A DNA stretch of 64,000 nt from Yamagishiella unicocca (lineage: Eukaryota; Chlorophyta; Chlorophyceae; Chlamydomonadales; Volvocaceae), in contig BDSL01000007.1 in NCBI GenBank assembly GCA_003116995.1, positions 744,001-808,000 on the forward strand. Direction: 5' to 3'. Under the pieces are notes generated by a model. It ran no database searches. It was not told where the DNA came from and saw only the letters and a list, made by a program, of their open reading frames with translations. The translations under genes were made by a program, and so were the position numbers. How positions within the stretch are numbered: the first letter of the stretch is position 1; every line of letters starts with the position of its first letter. Of this stretch, positions 45,592 through 56,800 are shown piece after piece.

Positions 45592-47789
45592 ATGTGCCAG
45601 CTGATCGAGAACAGCGCGCCTGCGGCCCTTCCAGATGTACCTCACAAGTACTGGGTGATACACGGGCAGGCGTATGACCTGGCGAGCTACGTGGCGCAGC
45701 ATCCTGGAGGGACGGACGCCATCCAACTTGGCCGCGGCCGGGACTGCACGGAGCTCTTCGAGCAGTACCACGTCTTGAACAACAAACACCTGCGTGTTCT
45801 TGAGCGCTACCGCGTGTCATTGCCGCCTGTTAAGGTTCCCTCCAACAACCTTAAGACAGACGCACTGGTCTCGGCAGACGTCATTGGCGAGGCGGACGCT
45901 GCAGCTGTTGTGGGAATCCAGCAGCCTGCTCCTGCCTCTCGCCCGGTACACCAGAGCGACCCGTTCTATGAGGACTTGAAGGCGATGGTGCGCGCGCACG
46001 GCAACACGAAGCTGTCAACTCCGTTTGTGATCCTCCACTGTTTCCACTTGGTTGGGCTGGTCTACTCGCTACGACTGTGGTACCAGGGTGCCTTCATTTC
46101 GGCATTCGCGCTGCCTTTCTTCCTGTGGGTCCTTTGCGCGGCCATGGTCCACGAGGGCGGACATTTCGCCCTCAGCCGGAACGCCGCCGTTAACAAGTTC
46201 CTGAACCTCACGGCCGCGCTTATCACCAACAGCTCTGGATGCTGGTACCTGCAGCACAATATCCTGCACCACTCCTACACCAATCTGCATGGCAAGGACG
46301 GCGACCTCGACTCGCACCATCCATACATGCGCATCCACCCCGAGCAAACGCTCCCGCCGACTACCGTCAGCCACGTGCTACGCTTGTCAAGCCACCTAGC
46401 TATGTACCTTCTAGCCCATATTGGCCTGACACTGTTGTCGCCGATCACCTACTTCCGTGGCCTCATGGCGTGCCAGAAGGGCGAGGTGGCCGCTAAGGTC
46501 GCACAGGATGTGCAGACGCTGGCGCAATACCACGGCAGCATCGTATTGCAGGTACGGTGCCAAACTCGGCCTAGCAGGCGCAACCGAATCGATTTGTATT
46601 GGAAGCTGCAGTGCTGGCGGGACTCCGCGCACAATTACCACGTATAACCATGTGCACTTGAGTGGTTGTGCACTTGCATTGCCTGTGCGCTCTCACAGCT
46701 ACCTAAGTTCGTGGTAGTGGCCAAACGTCTACGGTAGCCCAGCGCCTTACATGCGCGACCTTCATCCTCCCCCTCACCCTCCCCATGTTGCCGGTCTTAA
46801 TCTGTCGCATCCTCCAGGTCGTAACTGCTAGCGCTTTCTACGTTATCCCCTTCCTACGGTTCCCCTTCTTCCACGCGTGTCTTTTGACGTTCTTCCCTAC
46901 CTTCATGATGAGCATAGCGTTCATGGTGAGTTCCTGTGGGTGCGTTTAGATGGGGGAGGCACGGGTCAGGGCTCAGAAAACCACCTAGTGCTGGCATTAT
47001 GCACGTCGTCACCTGCCGACGCTCATTGAGCGTAGCCTTGTTCGATGGCCATTGTTCGATGGCCAATCATGTGGAGGTCAGGGTCATTTTGATGTTTGTC
47101 GCATCACCATCCATTCTGGCCATTCTGGAGCCCTTCCCGTTGACTCCGCTTGGCTCGACCTGCTTGCCCCATTGGCGCCGTCGGGTCTGGTTGCATCCAT
47201 GTCATTCCTACAGTACCCCCCAAACTATCAGCCTTTCTCGACGACCGCGTCATTCCTGCGCCCCTCCCCCCTGTTCCACCTGCGTGTAACGCTTGAGCAT
47301 GTAACGCTCCTCCCATGGCTTACTGGACCACGCAGGCTTCCTTGCAAAACTCCCTTCCCCGCCCTCGCCTCCGCGGCTCATTACCTCGCCCCACCATCCC
47401 ATCCGCCACCTACCTCGTCCGCGCGCCTGCAGGTCATCGCGCAGGTGTCCCACATCCAGCTGGACGCGGAGACGCCCACAGAGGACCTGGAGAAGATGCA
47501 CTGGGCGCGACGGATGGCGCTCACCTCCGTGGACTACTCGCAGGAGAGCTATCTGTGGTCGTATCTGACCATCGGCCTAAACATGCAGAGTCTGCACCAC
47601 ATCGTCCCGGGTGTGAGCTACAGCCAGCTGACGCCGATGTACCCCAAGTACCGGGCCATCTGCGCCAAGCATGGCATCCAGTTGCTGGAGCGGAGGAACC
47701 TATGGCACGCGCTGTGCACGCACGTGCAGACCTTGTTGGAGCTTAGCAAGACGCACACGTTTGCTCAGGTCAGCCGCAAGCTGGCATGA
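45592..47789 (+). CDS. Cytochrome b5-fused front-end fatty-acid desaturase
   Basis: Three phase-0 exons (45592-46551, 46818-46925, 47433-47789) give 474 aa, a normal length for the family. The N-terminal cytochrome b5 domain (about 12-75) has the heme-binding HPGG at residue 36 and the second heme His in EQYHVLNN. The three histidine boxes of a di-iron desaturase are HEGGH (about 187-191), HNILHH (about 222-227) and QSLHH (about 408-412). The Gln opening the third box is the mark of front-end (acyl-lipid) desaturases, which insert a double bond between an existing one and the carboxyl end. Hydrophobic segments between boxes fit an ER-membrane enzyme fed electrons by its own b5 domain. Regiospecificity (delta-5, delta-6, delta-4 or the omega-13 type known from Chlamydomonas) cannot be read from the sequence. 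A TGTAA at 48461-48465 is the likely poly(A) signal. Confidence 0.93.
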
Positions 47790-48460
47790 GGCTGCTGCTT
47801 GTGGACAGCAGTTTACCTCACATGCAGTCGGCGAGCTGACTACTGGCTCGTCCTTGGAGGTTTGTCCTTGCGGAGCCCGTCGCCCGGATAGGGGGGCCTG
47901 GCACGCGAACGCTTGTGAGTCGTCAAGACTGCGTCTGTGCTTGTTGCTTGGGCTTGTCAGCGGCTTTGCCGCATAGCTTAGGTGCAAACCCGTAAGGCTG
48001 CTCCTGCATATCTGCAGCAGCGTCAACAACACCGGGGGGTAATGTCGAGCTGGGTGTTGGGCTCCGTCCCGTGGCCATGTAGTGGAGGAAGGTTCGAGTG
48101 CGGGGCGTGCATAATGAGGGTACCCAAAGCTGCGGGGCACCGTCGGATGCCCGGCTATCTCATTGCATCTCGTGCAGCGCGCTTCGTCTTGTGTCGTTGC
48201 GAGGGATCTGTCTTGTTGGTAAGACCCGCGGTCGCGGAGCTCTGATCGTGGCGTGGAACCCATATTGAAAGCTCCGCGATAACGGCTGACATGGATGCCA
48301 GCTGAGCGGCGTCCTGCCGCTTCCTCCCGGCGCCCCACGGCGGCTCTGCATCCTTCCGCCCATCTTGAGCTGTGGATTGTGCTGCGTGCTGCTGTCAATG
48401 GGGACGGAAACAGCAGCATGGGAGTACGAGGCGCAGATCTGTGTTGTCTTGCTGTCGGTA

Positions 48461-48465
48461 TGTAA
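48461..48465 (+). terminator. Candidate poly(A) signal TGTAA for the desaturase
   Basis: This is the first TGTAA on the plus strand after the desaturase stop. TGTAA is the usual volvocine poly(A) signal. There is no experimental support here. Confidence 0.5.
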
Positions 48466-50273
48466 TGTCGATCTGTGGGTCATCTCCCTAATCGGACCTG
48501 TACTGCGGCCGGGTTAAGGCCGCAGCTCTCGACGGTGTTCGGGACCTGTAGGTGGGTTGCGCCGTCGCGCGGACTCGCTGGCGGCGACGTATCGTGTGTG
48601 TACGGACATGGTACGACTTGTTGGTTGCGGTTCCTTGACGGACATTCGCCGCATGCCCTGCACCATCACGCGTTCGTCTTTGTTTGGTTGGAAGTATGGA
48701 TGTGGTTCGGGTACTCGCCAGGTGTGTGTATGATATCGGGTAGTTCCACTTGCGGCGCCGGCGGCCTTCCACCGGTTCCCGCGGACTGCCGGTTGTCAGC
48801 GTCGTGAGTGCGCGCAGACGCACGTGCGGCCGTGCGCAAGAGCTGCGAGCGGCCCACGGTGTGTAGCGAAGCGTAGTTCCCCTGCTTGCTGGAGGTGTCG
48901 GTTCGCAGCGTTGGGGGAAAGGCGTTCGTAGAGCAGACCTCTGCCTCTTTTGCCCATCCCCGAAGAGTGAGTGGGTATGTGCACTGTCGCCGTAGCCCCG
49001 TGGTTAAGAGTCACTTCGTTATCAGAGAAAGTTCCGTCATGGTTGTGTTATGGCAACATGTCCGTGTGTGGCTCGTAGATTCATGCTGGGGGCATGCACG
49101 CGCAGCTTGGGGGACGCAGTAGTCTAGTTGCGACTCGAGCGCCGCGGCTGCTACAGGTGGTTGTCGGGGTCGCGGGTAGTCGGGATGAGTGGGCTTACCT
49201 GAGTGGACGTAAAGAGCGCTTGATGCTTACTGCATTCGCCTCTTCATGATTGCCGCCTGGGGAAGAGTGGTGAGATGCGGTGGATGGTCGTCGCTGTCCT
49301 GCCTGGAGAGGAAAAGGCACGAAGGCTGCAGCGAGCGTGAATGCGCTGCTGTGCGAGGGAGAGGGTGGTGTGGACAAGGCTCTGAATGAGCGCGAGATAT
49401 TGTGGGTTGTGAGTAAAACCCGTGTACGAGGAAGCTGTGGGGTTGGGGGTAGGATTGGAGGGTGGGCGCGTTGGCCATTCATAGGTGATGCAGGCTGTGT
49501 TTTGGCGTCTTGCGTCGCGTGCTAGGATACGCGAGTTTGGTTGTCTGCTCTTCTTTCCTTACACCTGAGGATTTGACTGGTGTCTGTATTTGTTTGCGTG
49601 TTTGCCTTCGTCTCAGTCCGCGTAACAGCATGCGTGTCTCTCCACCATCGCCAGCTCCAAACGGCCCAACAGAACCTGCCGCGGTGCGCGGCGGGCCGGA
49701 GGTAGGGCAGCGCGCTGAAGGTCCGAACAGGCGCACGTGCATTCTGTGCAGAATTTGTGTTCTGGGGGAAGCCTGCTTGCGTACTTGCACCTGGCGCGCC
49801 GGCGCTTCAATGTGGTTCACGTACATTATAACGAAAAGTGCCAGGCTCTGAGGCGCGTGGGTGGGTTGCGGAGAGGGTGTGCAGCCGATCGAGCTTCAAG
49901 CGCATGTGGCTGAACATGCATGTGCTCGAGCGTCCGTGACAATGCACATAAGAAATATCCTCGGGCAGCACAGCTCTTGTGCCGATGCGTTGAGACAAGC
50001 TTGAATCAAGTCCGCAAGTCTCTCTTGTAGTCCCTCTTGTAGTAATGCTGAAGCCCTTGAATCAATTCAACAAACCCGTCCCCTTTGAATATGTTTATAC
50101 GCGAACATGCAACACTCGCTGATTAGGTGACAGCTCTTTACACAACCCCCTATGATACCATTCACTGGGAGATGAAGACAGGGATTATCGAGTAATAGCA
50201 GCATTTCAAGAACAGTAACAAGGACAACCTTATATTCCCAGTTAATCATTATGATGAGACGTGACCATTGTCA

Positions 50274-50278
50274 TTACA
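50274..50278 (-). terminator. Candidate poly(A) signal TGTAA for RPN2
   Basis: This is the first TGTAA on the minus strand beyond the RPN2 stop at 50876. Confidence 0.45.
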
Positions 50279-50875
50279 ATTGTTGACATTCCTCCACCGC
50301 CATCGCTCCATCCCCTTGTCTCCACACTCGCACGCGGCGGCGGCATCCGTCCTCGACACAAACCCCGCACACAACGCACCCCCTGGTACCTACTCCTACC
50401 TCCCTCATTCCTCATGTCCATGTGTCCTTCTCGCACGAGACGGCAAGTCGGAATATGCCGCAACCCGACCTTAGGCTGCGGTTACTCCATGCCGGCCTGC
50501 TGATGTGTGATGGAGGATGGACTCTTAACCAAGCAAGGCACACTCCATCGTTTCTTATGCTGGCCAGGTATTACCGCTGCTACCGCGCCCAAAGCACCGG
50601 TACCAGGATGTCCGCCGCCGGCCTCGAAAGAATCCGCCCCCAAATGGCCTGCACCCTGGCGATGGCCTGCGTGCCTACACCGCCGTGTCGTTGCGGACCC
50701 CACCAAAACACACAACGCACACCCGCCGCGCCGCGCCGCCATCACGTGCCATCAGCCAACGCAACAGCCACTACTCCAAACCGTCCCGCAGCGCTGCAAC
50801 CCGCCTGTGTGCTCTCCCACTAGCCCCTTACCTCCCTGCCGCCTGCCCCACACATACCCCTATAACCCGTGTGCC

Positions 50876-53800
50876 TTATGGCTGATATGTGAACGGAGCC
50901 GGCGGGGGAGGCTCATCGTCCCCGTCGCCTGCGATGGGTGCTGCCGGGGCTGCTGCCGCCGGCGCAGCCGCCGCTGGAGCCGCGGCGGCGGCAGCCGCCG
51001 CCGGAGCCCCCGCGCCTGCGGCGCCATCACCCTGCGTAGTGACCAGCTCGACGGGCTCTCCCGGCTGTGTGTCCCGCATTACGAGGATGCCCAGCGGCGA
51101 CTCGCGCTTCACGGGCAGCCAGCGCCCGGTGGTGGGCAGCACCACGAAGCGGGCCTGGCCGGGCACCACGCGCGCGGGGTTCTCCAACAAGTGGTTGCTG
51201 GGCTCGGCCTCGGGGGGCGACTTCTTGGCGGTGGCGGTCCCGGGGACTGCGGCCTTGTCCGCGCCCTCCTCCGTCTCCATCTTGTCGGCGGCTGGAGGGG
51301 AGGGCGGTAATGGAAGGAGGCAGAGGGGGAAGCGAACGGGTTTAACAACCGTGGGGTGTCGGGAGCTGGCGCCAGGGCAGGGATGGAGTGGGCGTGAAGG
51401 CAGATGGAGAGTGCGAGGATGTATGAAAGCCATGCCGGTGAAGAGTATGAGGGCGATTGGAAGGTAACGTGATATGGGCCCGGTTGCCGGTCGGTCAGGG
51501 CACGCGCACAGAGATAGGCCGACCCATGGGTCGGCATCCGCATGCACCGCCCGGCCGGAAAGAGCCATCAAATCCCCACCTCCTTCCTCCGGCTTGCTGT
51601 CCGCCGCCGCCTTCGCAGCGTCCGTGGTACCAGCGCTCGCTGCGGCAGCGGCCGCCGGAGCCGTTGCGCCGCTGCCCGCCTTCTCCTTCTCTGCGGCCTT
51701 CTTGCGCTGCCGCTCCGCCGCCTTGGCGGTGGTCGACAGGATCGCGGTGGGAACCTTGGACTTCTGCTCAAAGAGGCGGCAAAGGATGGGCAGGGGACCG
51801 GCTGACGGTTGGCAGTTGGCGGTTGGGATGTAATGTACACTTAGGCATCAGGGCGAGAGCACAACGACCTGCAACCAAAAGGCCACAGCCTGCTCTCCGG
51901 CTCAGGTCCTCAAGCAGCCCCTCCCCCCCCGTACGTTGACATCCCGCCCCGCCCGCCTTGCGCTGGTGTACGGGTTTCCTCGCTGCCCCGCCCGGCCCGG
52001 CCCTGCTGCCCCGCCCGGCCCTGCTCCCCGCGCTCACCGCCTCCTTGACCTCCGCGGCCAGTGGCGACGGGTAGGCGAAGATGGAAGGCTTGCAGCTGCA
52101 CGTGAAGGCGGCCTTGGGCATCTTGAGGTCGGGGTTGAGCGCGATGAGCGCGGTGGGCTGGAAGGCCAGGCTGAGGAAGTACAGCAACGGGTACCAGTAC
52201 CTGCAGGGAAGAGGGTCGCAAGGAAAACAAGTGTACGAAGGAAAACAAGTTTATAGGACGGACAGACGTTTTGAGATGCATGCTGGAAAACTTGGTTGAG
52301 GAACCTAAAAAGTCGGAGGTCGGAGGTCGACCTTCCTCCTGGCTCCGGCGCCCACGACTCCTCGTGACGACCACCCTTCCCCGCGCCGACCTCCTCTCAC
52401 CAGTACTGCGTGAACACCGCCAGTCCGATGACGGAGGTGCGGCGGAAGTATCCCGACCGAGACCGCAGCCCGATGGTGGTGTTCCGGCCGCCGCCGTCCA
52501 GGATGCCGGCAGCGATGATCGCGCCCATCTTGCACATCACCTATTGCGGCGGAAGTGGGCAGAACCGGCGGCAATGGCAGTGGGAGGTTTTCCGTGTTTT
52601 CCAAAGTCAAAAAAGAGGGAGTGAGGAGCGGGACTGCTGACTGTTGTTGTTACGGGCACCGACGTGCGAGGGCGACGGACGAGATGCGGCAAGCATGCAA
52701 TGCAAGAGGAAACACGCGGCGGCTGGGTGCTCTCCCGCGTCTCGTCGCTTCCTCCACCTCCCCAGCGTCATCGTAAACCCCCTTCGCTCCTCGCCGCACC
52801 TCCTCGTGCTTCTCCGTGATGAACTTGTCCAGCCGCTTGCGGAAGGGCGCCACGCGGGACTCGGGCTGCTGCATCAGGACCAAGGCCTGGCAGCGGCGAC
52901 AGGAGCGGGAGGGGGGGAAATGGGTGAGTGCGCCGGGTGAGGAGGGAGGTGGCGGTGGGGCGGGTTTGAGGAGGGCGGTGGCGGTGGGGCGAGCGCCCGC
53001 CTGCTGTTTCCTGGCTTCCCCATTACCGCACTCACGAGCGCGGCTGCTGTCGGTATTAAACAAACGCAAACAGCCACTTCGCGCACTGCACCTTCCCACC
53101 CATTGCTGGGTTTTGCTGTTTTTCATTTCCCCAACCTCAAGGCCTGTTTCCACCCACCATTGCGATTAGCGCCCCCTGCCGCACGTAGTCCGTCGGGTCC
53201 GACAGCATGGGCTCCAGCAGCCCGATGGCGTCCTTCAGGCCCGTGCCGGCGCAGGCCAGGCCAACAGCCATGGCGGCGCCGTACCTGCAGGACGAGCCAG
53301 GGAGGACGGCATCGCATGGGAGGACAGGACCGGATCGGAACACAGGAACCCGCATCACCGTTCTGGTCCCTTGCTGAGGTCGCAGCAGCCTTTTGCGTAT
53401 GACGGCGGGGCATTCCGTCAATGCCTTCCGGCGCCCTGGCCCCCGCCTCCGGCCCAGCTCTCTCACCGCACGTGCGGGTTGAACGACTCCGCCAGTAGCG
53501 CCACGATCCGCGGGCACTGCTGCGGGACGTTCATGAGCACGAAGCCCAGGCACAGCACGGCGGCGCGGCGCACGTCGTCGCTCACGTCCGACACCGCGAA
53601 GGAAAGAAGCTTCTGGACGGCGCCGTTGTTGTCGGTGCCCCTGCGCGCGATTGCCACAGGTGGGAGGCGGCTTAGCATCCGGACGTCGCGCGAGATTGGT
53701 GGGGCGGGCGGTGGCTGCTCGGTGCTACCCGACCTACACCTTTGGCTATCCACCCCCGTGCACTTCCTCTGTCGCATGGTCCATCAGCCCCCCCACACAA

Positions 53801-56800
53801 CCGAGGCATAATTTACCACTAACAATGACAGGCAGGCAACCCATCGCGAGCTATAGCCTTGGAGAAGCGAACACTCACGCCACGCCTCCAAAGCCCCTTC
53901 CGCCGTACACCTACCTGTACGCCATGCCGATCACGTACATCCCGCCGTAGCGGATGATGGGGTCGGCGTCGCGCGTCATCTGCTCGATCAGCGCCTCCGC
54001 CGCCTCCTCGCGACCGTACTGCATCAGAGCCAGACCCAGAGCCACACCTGCAGGGGGCCAGATCGGGGCGGTCCGGACACGGATGCGGGGACAGGACATC
54101 ATACGTCAGCAGCCTAACACGTGTGGCTGGGCACCTAGGGTTTGGCCTAGTTCGTGTTTTGAGTAGTGTGGACTCAGCACAAAAGAGACCGGTACGGTAA
54201 AACAGGGCCGGCGTCTCCGGCGGCAACGCCGCAGCCACGCATTCTGCACACAGTGCTTGCTGGTGCTTGTGGTGCTTGTGGTGGTGGTGGCGGTGCTTGT
54301 GGTGGTGGTGGCAGTGCTTGGGGTGCTGCCAGCCCACCTCGGATGATCTTCTCATGCTGCGTGTCGTGCGCGTACGCCAGCGCCTCCGCCGCCACCCGCT
54401 CGCCGCCGCTACCGCAGCACAGCAGCCCCAGCGAAATGCCCGCCGCCTCGCCCGCCACCGCGCTGTCGCTGTACAGCACGTTCTTGACGTCCTCCAGCGC
54501 CTCCTCGTCGTCGGTGCCCAGCGCCGCCAGGCCTGAGGACGGGGGCGGCGCCAGCAGGCGAGGGAGGAGGAGGCGGGTGTTACTGGGACGGAGGTGGCGC
54601 TTTCCACACGCGCGGCTAACCCAGGAGTGCCGTGCCACTCGTCGCCGCCACTTCCATCTTCAGCGTGAACAGCAGTCGCCACTCACTCCCTCACCCACCC
54701 CGCCCGCCCGCTCCACCGCTCACCTAGCCCCAGGCACGCGCCATGCTGCGTGACCTCGTTGGAGGTGCCCCGCAGGCTCTCCAGCAGGAAGGGCCGGATG
54801 TCGTGGCCGTGGTTGGCGTAGATGAGGCCCAGCGCGTACAGCGCGCCGCCCTCGCTGTAGGGGCTGCCGCCGGAGCCGCCGCCCGCGCCGCCGCCGGCCG
54901 CACCGCCGCGAGGCAGGTAGGGCGCCATCAGGGCGCGACCCTGGGTCAGGTGGCCCCTGCAGGTGGCGGGGCAGGGCGAGAGGGGACACGTCAGCAGGTC
55001 GGCCCAGGTGCCACCCACCTAGCCACTACGGGTCTTCCATGCAACCCACCTAGCCACAAGGTATCCGAAGTGTATGAGCCAACTACACTTCCCACGTCTA
55101 GTGAACGGGTCGTTTTGCAACCCACCTCCCCAGCGCCACCTCCCCCAGCCCCACCTGTGGATGACCCCAAGCGACGCGGTGGCCGAGAACTTGGCCCAGT
55201 TGGTTGCCTTGGCGAGCCACTCCAGGTTGGTGCGCAAAAAGGTGTCCACGGTGGTGCCGGCATGCATCAGCGCGTTGGCGGCGATGGTGGCAGAGTGGCA
55301 CACGGACACGCGCGCGTCCACGGAGCCCTTGATGTTCTTCAGCACCTGCAGATCGGCGTGGTTGTGCCTGGGGAACCGCGGGGGAGGAGGAGGGAACGGG
55401 AGGGGCGGGGGAAGGGAGGTGGGTTGGGGTATTTTACGCGCGCGCTATCCAAACGTGGATTTGCGGTGATGTGGACCTGGAGAGGGGGCCGATCTGCCAC
55501 CAGTCCCCGGCACCCTCCGCACGGTCCTCGCTCGCACCTGTACAGGAAGTCCAGGTGCAGTGCGATGGGAGTCTTGCCGGACAGGATGTCACGCAGCTTG
55601 GACAGCCGCTCGGCGTGGGGCCCGGCAGGGGCGGCGGCAGCGTCGGCGTCGGCTGCCGCGGCATCCGCGGTGGCGGCCTCCGGCGCGGCGGCGGGCGCGT
55701 CGGTATCCATCGCGCCTTCTGCAGGTCGGAAGAGGGACGAGGCCGGGGCAGGGGGGCGCATGGGCACGTGATGTACGGCAGGGGTCATGGTGGGGGGCCC
55801 GGACGAAGGCCCGTCGTCACACACCTCCCTTCCACGCGGACCTCAACCCTTAGCCGGGCTGGTCGTAACTGCCTGCGCTTCTCGCCATGTGGCGACCCGA
55901 CACAGCTCGCGCTGTAGGTCCCGCGCTGGGCGGAACAGGCGCGTGTCCACGATCGGGCCCGCTGCTTCGCTGCTCGCTGCCAACTTGTCCTACGCAACGA
56001 CAACTCACCCGCTGGTGCCACCGCGGGCGCCTCTCCCGCCGCTGCCGCCGCGGGCGGCTGCGCGGGCGGCTCCAGCCGTGCCGTTACATCCGCCAGGAAG
56101 GACTGCAGCTCGTTCTCCACCAGGTCGAACCCGATCTGGTACGCCAGGAGCTCCTCCTCCTTCGGCGGGCAGGCGGGGCGGTGAGGGAGGGGGAGGCGCA
56201 GGTGAGACGGTGAATCGACGTGGGAGGCGAGGCAGCATTCGTTTGGTGACGGGGGAGCGGGAGGGAAGTGGGGCGGCGGATGGCAGGTGACGGAGGAGGC
56301 TTGATCAGCCTAAGGGTCAAGGGTGAGGAGCAAGGGGGGGTGAAGGCGGCCTGGTCGTTACCACAACCGCCGCCACTAGAAGGGCCCAGCCCAACCGACC
56401 CCACTCCTCCCTGCGCACCTCTCCTCCCTGGAGCAGGCGGTTGAGGATGCGCGCCACCTCGGGAGCGTCGTCCAGGAACATGAGGCACTGGCAGATGTCC
56501 ACCCAGTCCGGCGACTGGACCGTCTCGTACAGCCGGATCACCAGGCGCAGGACCTGGCGGAGGAACAGCGGGGAACGTGGGCGGACGTTGGTGGTGGGGT
56601 GGTTGAGGGTGCGTTGTCGCCGCTGGTGGCGGGGTGATTGAGGGTGCAATGTCGCCGTTTACATGGACCATTGGACGGAAAATCGAACAGCATCCACCCG
56701 TAACTCCCCTGCACCTGCCACTTGCTGCTTCGCTGCACCCCACGCTGCGCGACCAGCGCCCGGCGACCCTGCACCCGCGGCCTGGACCCCATGGCTCGCG

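Larger units (their letters stand above)
47790..50875. other. Convergent intergenic region between desaturase (+) and RPN2 (-)
   Basis: No gene recognised. It contains the desaturase 3' UTR, whose TGTAA at 48461-48465 implies about 670 nt. For RPN2, TTACA at 50274-50278 (TGTAA on the minus strand) implies about 600 nt. The 1.8 kb between them has only short, unremarkable open frames. Confidence 0.55.
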
